From positions 1 through 64,000 of the forward strand of contig CAYXDG010000001.1 in the NCBI GenBank assembly GCA_964463655.1: 64,000 bases of DNA, given 5' to 3'. Positions within the stretch are counted from its first letter, which is position 1; each line of letters opens with the position of its first letter. Shown here piece by piece: positions 43,959 through 53,639 of this stretch. The position numbers and the translations under genes were made by a program. This DNA comes from Halothece sp964463655 (lineage in GTDB: Bacteria; Cyanobacteriota; Cyanobacteriia; Cyanobacteriales; Rubidibacteraceae). Below the pieces are notes generated by a model. It saw nothing but the letters and a program-made list of their open reading frames with translations. It was not told where the DNA came from and did no database searches.

Positions 43959-45146
43959 CTATTGGGTCAACAATTTAAAGTAAGTGGAAACAAAAAATTC
44001 TTTCAACGGAAAAAGCAAATAAGTTACAGGATTAATCGTGACAATAATATTGCGAAAATCCCGTACTGCTAAGTTAACAATTTGTTTCGCGACCCAAGAT
44101 GCTGACATGACCCCGATCGGGTTAAGATTGCTCTTAAATGGCCCTAAAATCAGCTTGCGAATGACACAAGGGGAATCTAAACGACGCAAGGTTACTAAAT
44201 CTCCTAATGTTCGTTTAGAAAGCTCATAAAGAGGACTCACAGCTGGACTCACTTCTGCTTCTGAGGTATTCACCCAAACTTCTTTTCGGACTTTATCTTC
44301 ATTAGTCCGAATGGTTTTCAAAAACATTTCTAACAAGCGCCAACTGGAAAACGCATTTACTTCATAAGAGTTATAAATCGCGCTTTCGCTTCTATCTCCA
44401 TGAACATTAATCCCATGATTTAAAATCAGGATATCAATCTTTTCTAAATGCTCCGCCAGTTCATTTTCTTTTCCTACTTCCCAAGTAATCGCATTCAGAG
44501 TCATGTTATTGTTTAAGTTAATGACTTGGGGTTTTGAACTCAAAGCAGTGACTTTTGCGCCCCGATCGCGTAACGCTTCTAAAAGTGCTTTTCCTAACGT
44601 TCCAGAAGCGCCTGTTACTGCCACTCGTTTTCCCTTCAAAGAAAGAGCAGTCCCAATTAATTTATCCATAATTGTAAACGTACTGCAATAGTAGGCTTTT
44701 TGATTATCAAAATGATGTCGCCAATGATAAGGACGATTGACCCGCCATTGACCAGGAAGCACTGTAAACTCTCCTGACCGATGGGTGAGATCGGTTAGTT
44801 CATGAGCATAATCTAAACCACTCCCCCGCGCGATCGCCCCAGCTAAAAAAATGAGGGTGTAAAGTGTCCCCGTCCAAGTCACTCCTTGCCCTAATAATAG
44901 GACAGGAAATAAACTCCCCACCAGCATCACAGCACATTCAGGGACATCATTTTGCCACTGTGAACGACGATATAAATCCTGATCGATCACTGTCAAATCG
45001 GGTCGAAACACCCGATGATGGATTTGATGCCAGCGAGATAAGGGCTTCCAAAAATGAGAAGATAAATGATAAGTATCTCGGATGAACTCTACCCAAATCA
45101 CTGTCAGGAGCGCGATCGCGCCCAATTTTAACCCTTCTATCAACAT
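43959..45146 (-). CDS. Bifunctional sterol desaturase/short-chain dehydrogenase
   Basis: The 395-residue protein is a two-part fusion found in cyanobacteria. The N-terminal membrane part (1-170) carries His clusters WHQIHHRVFRPD and WRHHFDNQKAY of the fatty-acid-hydroxylase/sterol desaturase type. The C-terminal part (about 172-360) is SDR-like: VAVTGASGTLGKALLEAL, DILILNHGINVHG, and a YELSKRTL segment (Tyr-x3-Lys). It probably oxidises a lipid or isoprenoid; the substrate is not known. Confidence 0.88.
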   Translation of the reverse strand: MLIEGLKLGAIALLTVIWVEFIRDTYHLSSHFWKPLSRWHQIHHRVFRPDLTVIDQDLYRRSQWQNDVPECAVMLVGSLFPVLLLGQGVTWTGTLYTLIFLAGAIARGSGLDYAHELTDLTHRSGEFTVLPGQWRVNRPYHWRHHFDNQKAYYCSTFTIMDKLIGTALSLKGKRVAVTGASGTLGKALLEALRDRGAKVTALSSKPQVINLNNNMTLNAITWEVGKENELAEHLEKIDILILNHGINVHGDRSESAIYNSYEVNAFSSWRLLEMFLKTIRTNEDKVRKEVWVNTSEAEVSPAVSPLYELSKRTLGDLVTLRRLDSPCVIRKLILGPFKSNLNPIGVMSASWVAKQIVNLAVRDFRNIIVTINPVTYLLFPLKEFFVSTYFKLLTQ

Positions 45147-45287
45147 TAGTTTTTGCAGCCTAAAGATTTTAAGTTATACTCCCAACAATAACTGTGTTGT
45201 GATTCTTAACAAGAATTACGTTTTCTTATCTAAAGTTAAGATAGAACTAAGACAACGATCCTGTCAATTCTCTACCCCCTAATCTAT

Positions 45288-46700
45288 ATGCCACAAAATT
45301 CTTGGACAGACAACAATTCTTACGAAGACTTTAACCCGATCGAAGCCCTCATCTCAGAATGGTCTGATGCCGAAACTGAAGAAGAAGAATGGAGTAGTGA
45401 CTTTTTCCAAGGTTTAGGGGGAAGACGCTCGAAAGCAGCCGTAACGCTGATGATGGTTTGGGGAACCACGATCGCCCTCCATCTCATTGCTTGGGGGTCG
45501 TGGCTGGTCTTAGCAGTAACGATTTTACTCACCTTTCAACTTAGTCGTCTCCTATTGCGAAAGCCGATGCTTCCGCCAATGGGTTTAAGCGCTCAAGACC
45601 TTGCTCAAGCCCCCCTCGTTTCAATTTTAGTCGCTGCCAAAAACGAAGAAACTGTGATTGCTGGTTTAGTAGAAAGTCTGTGTAATCTAGACTATCCCCA
45701 AGATCAATATGAAATTTGGCTGATTGATGACCATAGCACCGATCAAACTCCTCTCATCCTCGATCAACTAGCCCAAAAATATCAGCAATTGCAAGTTTTG
45801 CATCGAAGCGCCAACGCGGGAGGCGGGAAATCAGGAGCGCTCAATCAAGCACTGAGTCTGAGCAAAGGAGAGATTGTTGCTGTTTTTGACGCAGATGCTC
45901 AAATTCCCTCCAATTTGCTACGTCAGGTCATCCCCCTCTTTCAAGGAGAGAAGGTGGGCGCGGTGCAAGTGCGAAAAGCGATCGCCAATGCTGAGGTTAA
46001 TTTCTGGACAAAAGGACAACAAGCAGAAATGGCCCTTGATAGCTATTTTCAGCAGCACCGCATTGCGTTAGGGGGAATTGGCGAATTACGCGGGAATGGT
46101 CAATTTGTGCGCCGTCGCGCCCTTGCTAGTTGCGGAAAATGGAATGAACAAACCATTACCGATGACCTTGACCTGACCATTCGCCTCCATTTAGATCACT
46201 GGGAAATTGGTTTTATCAATCATCCGAGTGTGGGAGAAGAAGGAGTCACCAGCGCGATCGCCCTTTGGCATCAACGGAATCGCTGGGCCGAAGGGGGTTA
46301 TCAACGTTACCTAGACTACTGGCGCTGGATCATTCGTAACCCGATGGGATTGGGCAAAACCCTTGACCTCCTCACCTTCTTAATGTTTCAATACATCCTT
46401 CCCACCGCAGCCATTCCCGACCTCCTCATGGTCATGTTGCGACAAGACCCCCCCCTCTATTTGCCAGCAACTAGCGTGATGTTTACCTTTTCCGTCTGGG
46501 GAATGTTTCAAGGTCTGCGAGAAACACAAGCTGATTCTAAGCAAGAAATCCTTGGGGAAACCTTACGAGGAACGATTTATCTGCTCCACTGGTTACTGAT
46601 TATTCCCAGCATGACTGCTCGCCTAGCGGTGCGCCCGAAAAAATTGAAGTGGATTAAAACCTCTCATCAAGGACAAGATGAGCAAGGTTGTGAAACCTGA
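45288..46700 (+). CDS. mgdA: Family 2 glycosyltransferase, beta-monoglucosyldiacylglycerol synthase-like
   Basis: This 470-residue membrane glycosyltransferase closely resembles the enzyme that makes monoglucosyldiacylglycerol, the first step of cyanobacterial galactolipid synthesis. It has an acidic N-terminus with the SSDFFQGLGGRRSKAA motif, two TM helices (about 52-90), a GT2 domain with VSILVAAKNEE, DDHST, VFDADAQIP, TDDLDLTIRLH and the QRNRWAEGGYQR (QxxRW) motif, and C-terminal TM helices. The specific lipid assignment rests on overall pattern from memory. Confidence 0.75.
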   Translation: MPQNSWTDNNSYEDFNPIEALISEWSDAETEEEEWSSDFFQGLGGRRSKAAVTLMMVWGTTIALHLIAWGSWLVLAVTILLTFQLSRLLLRKPMLPPMGLSAQDLAQAPLVSILVAAKNEETVIAGLVESLCNLDYPQDQYEIWLIDDHSTDQTPLILDQLAQKYQQLQVLHRSANAGGGKSGALNQALSLSKGEIVAVFDADAQIPSNLLRQVIPLFQGEKVGAVQVRKAIANAEVNFWTKGQQAEMALDSYFQQHRIALGGIGELRGNGQFVRRRALASCGKWNEQTITDDLDLTIRLHLDHWEIGFINHPSVGEEGVTSAIALWHQRNRWAEGGYQRYLDYWRWIIRNPMGLGKTLDLLTFLMFQYILPTAAIPDLLMVMLRQDPPLYLPATSVMFTFSVWGMFQGLRETQADSKQEILGETLRGTIYLLHWLLIIPSMTARLAVRPKKLKWIKTSHQGQDEQGCET

Positions 46701-46968
46701 ATCCTTAACCGGAAAAAACCTCACGATCAGGCTTAAGTTTGGTAATCTAAAAGGCTGAAATCTTTTGCTTAAGCAAGAGGATTAGAAGTGATATAAACGA
46801 CTCAGATTGATGAATACAAAAAATCAGGGGTATCTATCCTAGAATAAGTTTAATGAAACTCATTAACTTGGTTTAAAATAACAAACTAGCCACGCTGAAA
46901 GAATGAAACGCCGTTCAAAGTTCAGTAAAGCGCGATCGCTCAAATAATACATTGCAAGGATTACTCCA

Positions 46969-48984
46969 ATGACTAAATCCTCTTCTGCCCAGAAACGCAA
47001 ACAAGCCTTAACCACTCTCAGGGATTCTTCCCCATTTGGGAATAAACTGATTCAAGCAGGTTATGCTGATGTTTCAGAAATTGAAAAAGCAAGACAAGAA
47101 GTTTCAGAATCAGAAGGAAAACGGTCTTTTCCCGATGCCTTAAGCGCCATTACAGGAAAAGAATTACCCCCCGAGCTTTATCGCCAATATAAAAGGCATC
47201 ATCTATTTGAACTGAAAATTTTTTATGGAGTAGAATCTCTTGACCCAGAAACCGAAGATATTGATGACTATCCCATTGATGAATTAATTAATGAGATTAT
47301 TCCCGTTGATATCTGTCGTCGTTACAAACTTCTGCCCCTGTCTAAACGAGACACTCGTCCCCCTTCCCTCATTGTGGGGATGGTTAACCCCGATCAGCTA
47401 GATGCTCAAGATAATCTCAATCGTATCTTACGTCCAAAAGGTCTCAAACCCCAGCGCGTCGTCCTGACCCTAGAAGATTACGAACGAATTATTTCCCGAT
47501 ACTTAGATGAACAGTCTCGCCAAGAAGAGATAGAAGAAGAAGAAAAGCAGCTAGATGTTACCACAGACCTGCAAAAGATCGAAGGAGATCAAGTAGAAGA
47601 ACAAATTGAGGACACTCAAGATGTTGATTTAGAGCAATCATTAGGAGACCCCAACGGCGCTCCGATTATTAACCTTGTCAATCGGATTTTGATTAAAGCT
47701 CTCAAAGACGGCGTTTCTGATATTCATATTGAACCCCAAGAAGAATTTGTCCGCGTGCGAATGCGAAGAGATGGGGTATTGCAGCAAGCCTTTGAGCAAC
47801 TACCGATTAAAGTGGCTCCCTCGATCGCAGCTCGCTTTAAAATTATGGCCGAATTAGACATTGCCGAACGGCGACTCCCCCAAGACGGCAAAATACGACG
47901 CAAGTATCAAGGGCGAAATGTGGACTTTCGCGCCAGCAGTCTCCCCAGTCGCTACGGTGAGAAAATTGTTTTACGGATTTTAGATAACAGCGCCACCCAG
48001 CTAGGACTCGATTTTCTGATTACGGATCAAGAAAGTCTAGAATTAGTCAGAAGCATGGCTAGTCGTCCCTTCGGACTGATTCTGGTAACAGGGCCCACTG
48101 GCTCTGGAAAATCAACCACCCTCTATTCCATCCTCGCGGAACGGAATGACCCTGGAGTGAATATTTGCACCGCCGAAGACCCTATTGAGTACGCCTTGCC
48201 AGGGATTACCCAAGTGCAGGTGATTCGGGAAAAAGGCATGGACTTCTCTTCAATTCTTCGCTCTTTCCTCCGTCAAGACCCTGATATTATTCTGGTGGGA
48301 GAGACCCGAGATAAAGAAACCGCCAAAACCGCGATCGAAGCAGCTTTGACTGGACACTTAGTTTTAACAACCCTCCACACCAATGATGCCGCAGGTGCGA
48401 TCGCCCGTTTAGATGAAATGGGTGTAGAACCATTTATGATCTCAGGCTCTCTCATTGGTGTTCTGGCGCAACGTTTAATGCGTCGCGTGTGTAGTCAGTG
48501 TCGCATTGCTTATACTCCCAGTCATGAAGAACTCTCTCGGTTTGGACTCGCTGCAGGCAACGAAGAAGATATAACCTTCTATAAAGCCAACACCCTCACC
48601 CCTGAACAAATCAGCGCTAGCAAAGGGAAAGTTTGTTCTAAATGCAATGGTGTCGGCTATAAAGGACGAGCAGGGGTTTACGAAGTAATGCAGATGACGG
48701 AAACTCTCCAAACCCTGATTAATCAAGGCGCACCCACAGAGCGCATCAAAGAAGCAGCAGTAGAGGAAGGAATGAAAACGCTCCTCGCCTACAGTTTAAA
48801 CTTAGTGCGGGAAGGATACACCACTCTAGAAGAAGTGGAACGGGTAACCTTCACTGACTCAGGGTTGGAAGCAGAATTGAAAGCAAAACGCAAAAGCTCA
48901 CTAACTTGTAGCACTTGTAACGCAGAACTGCAACAAGAATGGCTAGATTGTCCCTACTGCTTAACTCCTCGTTTTCAAGAATAA
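46969..48984 (+). CDS. pilB: Type IV pilus assembly ATPase PilB
   Basis: PilB powers pilus extension. The 671-residue protein has an N-terminal MshEN-type region, the secretion ATPase core with Walker A GPTGSGKSTT (about 376-385), the Asp box TAEDPIEY, Walker B DPDIILVGE and His box TGHLVLTTLHTND, and a tetra-Cys zinc site (CSQCR ... CSKCNG). The C-terminus has a second CSTC ... CPYC zinc-ribbon-like motif. First gene of the cluster pilB-pilT-pilC. Confidence 0.95.
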   Translation: MTKSSSAQKRKQALTTLRDSSPFGNKLIQAGYADVSEIEKARQEVSESEGKRSFPDALSAITGKELPPELYRQYKRHHLFELKIFYGVESLDPETEDIDDYPIDELINEIIPVDICRRYKLLPLSKRDTRPPSLIVGMVNPDQLDAQDNLNRILRPKGLKPQRVVLTLEDYERIISRYLDEQSRQEEIEEEEKQLDVTTDLQKIEGDQVEEQIEDTQDVDLEQSLGDPNGAPIINLVNRILIKALKDGVSDIHIEPQEEFVRVRMRRDGVLQQAFEQLPIKVAPSIAARFKIMAELDIAERRLPQDGKIRRKYQGRNVDFRASSLPSRYGEKIVLRILDNSATQLGLDFLITDQESLELVRSMASRPFGLILVTGPTGSGKSTTLYSILAERNDPGVNICTAEDPIEYALPGITQVQVIREKGMDFSSILRSFLRQDPDIILVGETRDKETAKTAIEAALTGHLVLTTLHTNDAAGAIARLDEMGVEPFMISGSLIGVLAQRLMRRVCSQCRIAYTPSHEELSRFGLAAGNEEDITFYKANTLTPEQISASKGKVCSKCNGVGYKGRAGVYEVMQMTETLQTLINQGAPTERIKEAAVEEGMKTLLAYSLNLVREGYTTLEEVERVTFTDSGLEAELKAKRKSSLTCSTCNAELQQEWLDCPYCLTPRFQE

Positions 48985-49114
48985 AAGCAGGGGGAAAGTT
49001 TAGGTAAATTTCCTCAATTTTGAGAGAAGGTTTAACAGTCGCCTCAACCCCCGAATGGTTAGTTGTATAGTGTTAACTATAAATCACTGATGCCCAATCA
49101 CGGAGAAGAAAAAT

Positions 49115-50224
49115 ATGGAATTGATGATCGAAGATTTGATGGAACAATTGGTGCAAAAAGGCGGCTCGGATATGCACATTCAAGCAGGTTCGCCAGTGTA
49201 TTTCCGTTACAACGGGAAACTACAACCAGCTAATGAAGACCACCTGACTCCCCAAGAAACTCAGCGACTCATTTTCAGTATGCTCAACAACACTCAACGG
49301 AAACAATTAGAGCAAAACTGGGAATTAGACTGCTCTTATGGGGTGAAAGGGTTGGCTCGCTTTCGAGTAAACGTTTACAAAGAGCGCGGTTGCTATGCAG
49401 CTTGTTTACGAGCCTTATCCTCCAAAATTCCTAATTATGAGAAATTGGGATTGCCTGATGTGGTTAAACAAATGGCGGGCTATCCTCGCGGATTAATCCT
49501 AGTGACGGGTCCGACTGGGTCTGGAAAAACAACGACCCTCGCAGCAATTCTAGATATGATTAATAAGACTCGCTACGAGCACGTTTTAACCGTAGAAGAC
49601 CCGATCGAGTACGTTTTTCCTAATGATAAATGTCTCTTTCACCAACGGCAAAAAGGAGAAGATACCAAGAGTTTCGCCAACGCCCTAAAAGCAGCCCTGC
49701 GGGAAGACCCCGATATTATTCTAGTGGGTGAGTTGCGGGACTTAGAAACCATCTCTCTGGCAGTAACCGCAGCAGAAACAGGTCACTTGGTATTCGGCAC
49801 GTTACACACCAGTTCGGCTGCAGCAACGGTCGATCGTATGGTGGACGTATTCCCAGCCGAACAACAAGCGCAAATTCGCGCCCAGTTATCTGGGTCTTTA
49901 GTGGCTGTGTTCAGTCAATGTCTGCCCAAAAAGAAAAATCCCAAGCCGGGTGAATTTGGACGAGCTTTAGCGCAAGAAATTATGGTGATCACGCCAGCGA
50001 TCGCCAACCAAATCCGAGAAGGAAAAACCTCCCAAATCTATTCCTCGATTCAAACAGGAATGAAACTGGGGATGCAAACAATGGAGCAATCCTTAGCCGA
50101 TTGGGTCAATAAAGGGGCAATTTCAATGGAAGAAGCTCTCTCCAAAAGCAGTAAACCTGATGAGTTGTATCGCTTAACCGCAAGCGGAGCATCTCTGAAA
50201 ACAAAAGCAAAAGTCCGTCGCTAA
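49115..50224 (+). CDS. pilT: Type IV pilus retraction ATPase PilT
   Basis: PilT drives pilus retraction in twitching motility and DNA uptake. The 369-residue ATPase has Walker A TGPTGSGKTTTL (about 130), VEDPIEYVF, DPDIILVGELRD, TGHLVFGTLHTSSAAATVDRM and the C-terminal QIYSSIQTGMKLGMQTMEQSL signature. It stands between pilB and pilC; GGAGAA precedes the ATG. Confidence 0.96.
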   Translation: MELMIEDLMEQLVQKGGSDMHIQAGSPVYFRYNGKLQPANEDHLTPQETQRLIFSMLNNTQRKQLEQNWELDCSYGVKGLARFRVNVYKERGCYAACLRALSSKIPNYEKLGLPDVVKQMAGYPRGLILVTGPTGSGKTTTLAAILDMINKTRYEHVLTVEDPIEYVFPNDKCLFHQRQKGEDTKSFANALKAALREDPDIILVGELRDLETISLAVTAAETGHLVFGTLHTSSAAATVDRMVDVFPAEQQAQIRAQLSGSLVAVFSQCLPKKKNPKPGEFGRALAQEIMVITPAIANQIREGKTSQIYSSIQTGMKLGMQTMEQSLADWVNKGAISMEEALSKSSKPDELYRLTASGASLKTKAKVRR

Positions 50225-50250
50225 AAAATGAGTGATTAGGGAAAAAAATC

Positions 50251-51471
50251 ATGACCACTTATTTAGTAGAAGTTCAAGACGCAAGAGGGCAAAAAAGCAA
50301 AGAAAAAGTTAAAGCCCAGTCTCCCGTAGAAGCCCAAAGACTGATGAGAGGGAAATATGCCAAGGTCGGTCGCGCAACGAAAGCAGGAATGGACTTAGAC
50401 ATTGACCTCTCTTTCATTGAAGAAAAACTCTCCAGTGTCGGGGTTAAGGATAAGGCGATTTTCTCTCGTCAGTTTGCAGCAATGGTCAATGCAGGGGTGG
50501 GAATTGTACGCTGTTTAGGGGTTTTGGGTGAGCAATGTGGCAACCCGAAACTCCGTAAAGCTATCCTTGCTATTAGTGCCGAAGTCCAGCAAGGAGCAAA
50601 TCTTTCTGACTCGATGAGTAAACACCCTGAATGCTTTGACAAGCTCTATGTGAGCATGATTGAAGCGGGAGAAGCAGGGGGGGTGCTCGATGAAGTCCTT
50701 AACCGCATCGCTAAGTTATTGGAAGACATCGCTCGCTTACAAGGTCAGATTAAATCCGCAATGGCTTATCCAGTAGCAGTTGGGATATTTGCCTTCCTCG
50801 TCTTTATCGGGATGACGGTATTTTTAATTCCGATTTTTGCCCAAATTTTCCTCGATTTAGGCATTACTTTACCCGCTTTGACACAATTTATGGTGAACCT
50901 TAGTGGGTTGCTCAGAAGTGTCAGAGTCCTGATTCCGATTACAATTGTGATTGTAGTTGTTGTTGCCTTTAGAGAATTCTACAAAACGCCAGTTGGTCGC
51001 TTAGAAATTGATAAATTTCAATTAAAAGTTCCCCTGTTTGGCGAATTGGTGGAAAAAAACGCGGTGGCTCGGTTTTGTCGGATTTTTGGAACGTTAACGC
51101 GATCGGGCGTTCCTATTTTAAGCACTTTAGATATTGTCCGCGATACCGCAGGAAACCAAGTTTACGCTAATGCGATCGAAGCCTCGAAACAAGAAGTGCA
51201 ACAAGGGGGAATGATTAGTCTCGCTTTGCAACAGGAAGAGGTTTTCCCTCCCCTCGCAATTCAAATGATGAGCATTGGGGAAGAAACAGGGGAACTAGAT
51301 GCCATGATGATGAAAGTTGCTGACTTTTATGAAGACGAAGTTGAACAAGCGGTTAAGGCTCTCACCAGTTTGATTGAACCGTTAATGATGATCGGGGTGG
51401 CGACAATGGTGGGGGTGATTCTCCTTTCCATGTATCTCCCCATGTTCAAAATCTTTGATGAACTCGGTTAA
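50251..51471 (+). CDS. pilC: Type IV pilus inner-membrane platform protein PilC
   Basis: PilC is the membrane platform on which PilB and PilT act. The 406-residue protein has two T2SF domains: ARQFAAMVNAG-type start near residue 70 (FSRQFAAMVNAGVGIVRCL) and ARFCRIFGTLTRSGVPIL near 275, TM segments near 170-195, 225-245 and 380-400, and the LIEPLMMIGVATMVGVILL end. 26 bases downstream of pilT. Confidence 0.95.
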   Translation: MTTYLVEVQDARGQKSKEKVKAQSPVEAQRLMRGKYAKVGRATKAGMDLDIDLSFIEEKLSSVGVKDKAIFSRQFAAMVNAGVGIVRCLGVLGEQCGNPKLRKAILAISAEVQQGANLSDSMSKHPECFDKLYVSMIEAGEAGGVLDEVLNRIAKLLEDIARLQGQIKSAMAYPVAVGIFAFLVFIGMTVFLIPIFAQIFLDLGITLPALTQFMVNLSGLLRSVRVLIPITIVIVVVVAFREFYKTPVGRLEIDKFQLKVPLFGELVEKNAVARFCRIFGTLTRSGVPILSTLDIVRDTAGNQVYANAIEASKQEVQQGGMISLALQQEEVFPPLAIQMMSIGEETGELDAMMMKVADFYEDEVEQAVKALTSLIEPLMMIGVATMVGVILLSMYLPMFKIFDELG

Positions 51472-51601
51472 TGAGCAGTTAACGATTGATCAAAGATATT
51501 GTCTTAGCATCGGGAGTCGAACAAAACGCGACTCTCGATCGACCCTTTCCCGATAAACCAGAAGAAAATCCCGATTCTCGTCATGGGAAACTCAAAAAGT
51601 C

Positions 51602-52180
51602 ATGTCGATTAAACAATCCCAATACGAAACCTTACTCGCTGAGTATAGCAATCGTCAAGGCGCGATCGCGCTCCTGCGAGAATATCGACCTTACTTGGAA
51701 ATGTTACCCAGTTTGCGTCGTCCCGATGAAAGCGTCATTACGATTCCTTTACCCCTTCTCCGTTTACGCACGGCCAAGTATTCTGGGGATGGCAATTTTA
51801 ATCGCCCAAAAGTGGTACAACTGCCTTGTGATCTTGCTATTCTCACCTGTGACCCAGAATGGAAAATCAAAATGGGGGTGGAAATCATGATTTTTATCCA
51901 TCGCCCCCAAGAAGAATTTTCTGAGTTACTGCATCGTTGGCGAGAAACAGAAATTTGTCTCAACGAAGATTATGAGTGGATTATGCCGTTGGGCAAAGAG
52001 CATATCTTCAGCGAAGGAGCGCAAAAAGCCTATCCTCTCTTTGTTGGCTTTGATGAAACCTCCCATCGCATTCGACGGGGACTCAATGGGGCAAACTTAC
52101 CGCTACTCATTCAAACCATAGACCCTGATCTTGAATCAGACCAAGAACTCTCTCTGAAAGTTTCCAGCAGTGACCAGTGA
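51602..52180 (+). CDS. Hypothetical protein downstream of pilC
   Basis: I do not recognise this 192-residue protein. It is soluble, without signal peptide, with blocks RTAKYSGDGNFNRPKVVQLP and WKIKMGVEIMIFIHRPQEEF and a variable acidic C-terminus. The ATG at 51602 has no clear ribosome-binding site. It starts 131 bases after pilC on the same strand and may be read from that transcript. Confidence 0.65.
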   Translation: MSIKQSQYETLLAEYSNRQGAIALLREYRPYLEMLPSLRRPDESVITIPLPLLRLRTAKYSGDGNFNRPKVVQLPCDLAILTCDPEWKIKMGVEIMIFIHRPQEEFSELLHRWRETEICLNEDYEWIMPLGKEHIFSEGAQKAYPLFVGFDETSHRIRRGLNGANLPLLIQTIDPDLESDQELSLKVSSSDQ

Positions 52181-52207
52181 CTAAAAAAGGTAGAGTAACT
52201 GGTCACT
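52169..52207. terminator. Shared hairpin between convergent genes
   Basis: AGTGACCAGT (52169-52178) and ACTGGTCACT (52198-52207) form a perfect 10-bp inverted repeat spanning the end of the hypothetical gene and the spacer before ald. The two genes converge here, so it may stop both. T tracts are weak. Confidence 0.5.
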
Positions 52208-52223
52208 AATACCTTTGCTGGCT

Positions 52224-53306
52224 TTAATGATTAAAGGCTTCTTGGACTGCAGGATGAACTAGCTGCTGCTGATGAACGTTTAAACCTTTCGCAAGGATGG
52301 GATTTTCGTCTAGTGCTTTTAAGCCCTGATTCGCTAATTGAATTACATAGGGCAGTGTACTATTGTTTAAGGCTTGGGTTGCTGTCCAAGGAACTGCACC
52401 AGGCATATTGGGAACGCCAAAATGAACCACATCTTCTTCAACATAAGTGGGGTGAGTGTGGGAGGTTGCTTTTAAGGTTTCGACACAACCCCCTTGATCC
52501 ACCGCAACATCTACAATCACGCTTCCCGATCGCATTTTTTGCACTAACTCTCGCGTCACCAGTTTCGGGGCTCGTTTCCCTGTAGTTAGGACAGCCCCAA
52601 TCAGTAAATCAGCTTCTGGAACAACTGCTTCAATTTGAGAAGTATTACTGTAAAGCAATTCTACCCGTGAACCAAAGAGGTTTTCTAACTCAGCTAGGCG
52701 ATCGACGTTTACATCCAGAATTTGCACTTGCGCGCCAATTCCCACCGCCAGACGAGCCGCTTCTGTGCCGACAACACCACCGCCAAGAATTACCACACGC
52801 CCCGATCGAACCCCCGGAACGCCTCCCAATAAGACTCCACGACCTCCTTGTTGTTTTTCGAGGTAATGCGCCCCAAATTGGACAGATAAGCGTCCTGCGA
52901 TAATACTCATGGGGTTGAGGAGAGGGAGTTTGCCGTTGGGCAGTTCAACGGTTTCATATGCGATTGCGCTGATGCCAGAATTGATCAAGGCTTCTGTTAG
53001 GGTGCGATCTGCTGCTAAATGCAGATAGGTAAATAAAAGTTTACCTGCTTGCAAATAGGGATATTCATCGGGGAGGGGTTCTTTCACTTTTACCACCAGT
53101 TCCCGATGCCAGGCTTCTTTGCTCTCTTTGACAATCGTCGCACCAGCTTGTTGATAGTCTTCATCTGTGAAGCCGGCCCCAATTCCCCCTTGGGTCTCGA
53201 CAAAAACTTGATGTTTTCTGTCACATAAACTACGGACGCTGCTGGGACTCAAACCCACGCGGTATTCTTGATCTTTGGTTTCTTTGGGAACACCGATTTC
53301 CATCAT
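52224..53306 (-). CDS. ald: Alanine dehydrogenase
   Basis: Ald interconverts L-alanine and pyruvate with NAD and ammonium. The 360-residue protein starts MEIGVPKETKDQEYRVGLSPSS, has KVKEPLPDEYPYL (catalytic Lys), TYLHLAADRTLT (catalytic His), the Rossmann VVILGGGVVGTEAARLAVGIGA and DVAVDQGGCVET. Length is typical. Confidence 0.95.
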   Translation of the reverse strand: MMEIGVPKETKDQEYRVGLSPSSVRSLCDRKHQVFVETQGGIGAGFTDEDYQQAGATIVKESKEAWHRELVVKVKEPLPDEYPYLQAGKLLFTYLHLAADRTLTEALINSGISAIAYETVELPNGKLPLLNPMSIIAGRLSVQFGAHYLEKQQGGRGVLLGGVPGVRSGRVVILGGGVVGTEAARLAVGIGAQVQILDVNVDRLAELENLFGSRVELLYSNTSQIEAVVPEADLLIGAVLTTGKRAPKLVTRELVQKMRSGSVIVDVAVDQGGCVETLKATSHTHPTYVEEDVVHFGVPNMPGAVPWTATQALNNSTLPYVIQLANQGLKALDENPILAKGLNVHQQQLVHPAVQEAFNH

Positions 53307-53309
53307 TTT

Positions 53310-53639
53310 ATCCTTGAATTACGATTCTGATTCGATCATGCTACAAAACTTGAGCATTTGCTGTGCTTATTTTCCTTCAAACTTCCCTGATCACCGCGAT
53401 CGCAACTCGCAGATTATAACCATTCTGGACCCAAAAATGGGAAACCTGAAATTCTCTTTCCTCCAAAATTTTGCTAGCATGATCATTGTTGATCGTCACT
53501 CCTGAAATCATCAAGAGCAGCTTCAATGGAAAGCCAAAAGACAAGGGTTAAACTCATCAAAGATGGATTGAGAAGATAATTTCTGCCCTGAAAAAAACGG
53601 TACGGCTGACTTTAGTGAATTAATAACTGGATCATTTCC
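53310..53639. other. Divergent spacer between ald and the kinase gene
   Basis: This 330-base stretch lies between ald (minus) and the kinase gene (plus). It holds promoters for both, presumably, and one HIP1-like site, but I see no gene, hairpin or clear operator. Confidence 0.5.

Noticed and set aside
51486..51890. A 134-codon plus-strand frame after pilC
   Set aside because: Most of it overlaps the better-supported 51602-52180 gene in another frame, and its first codons do not resemble a known protein.
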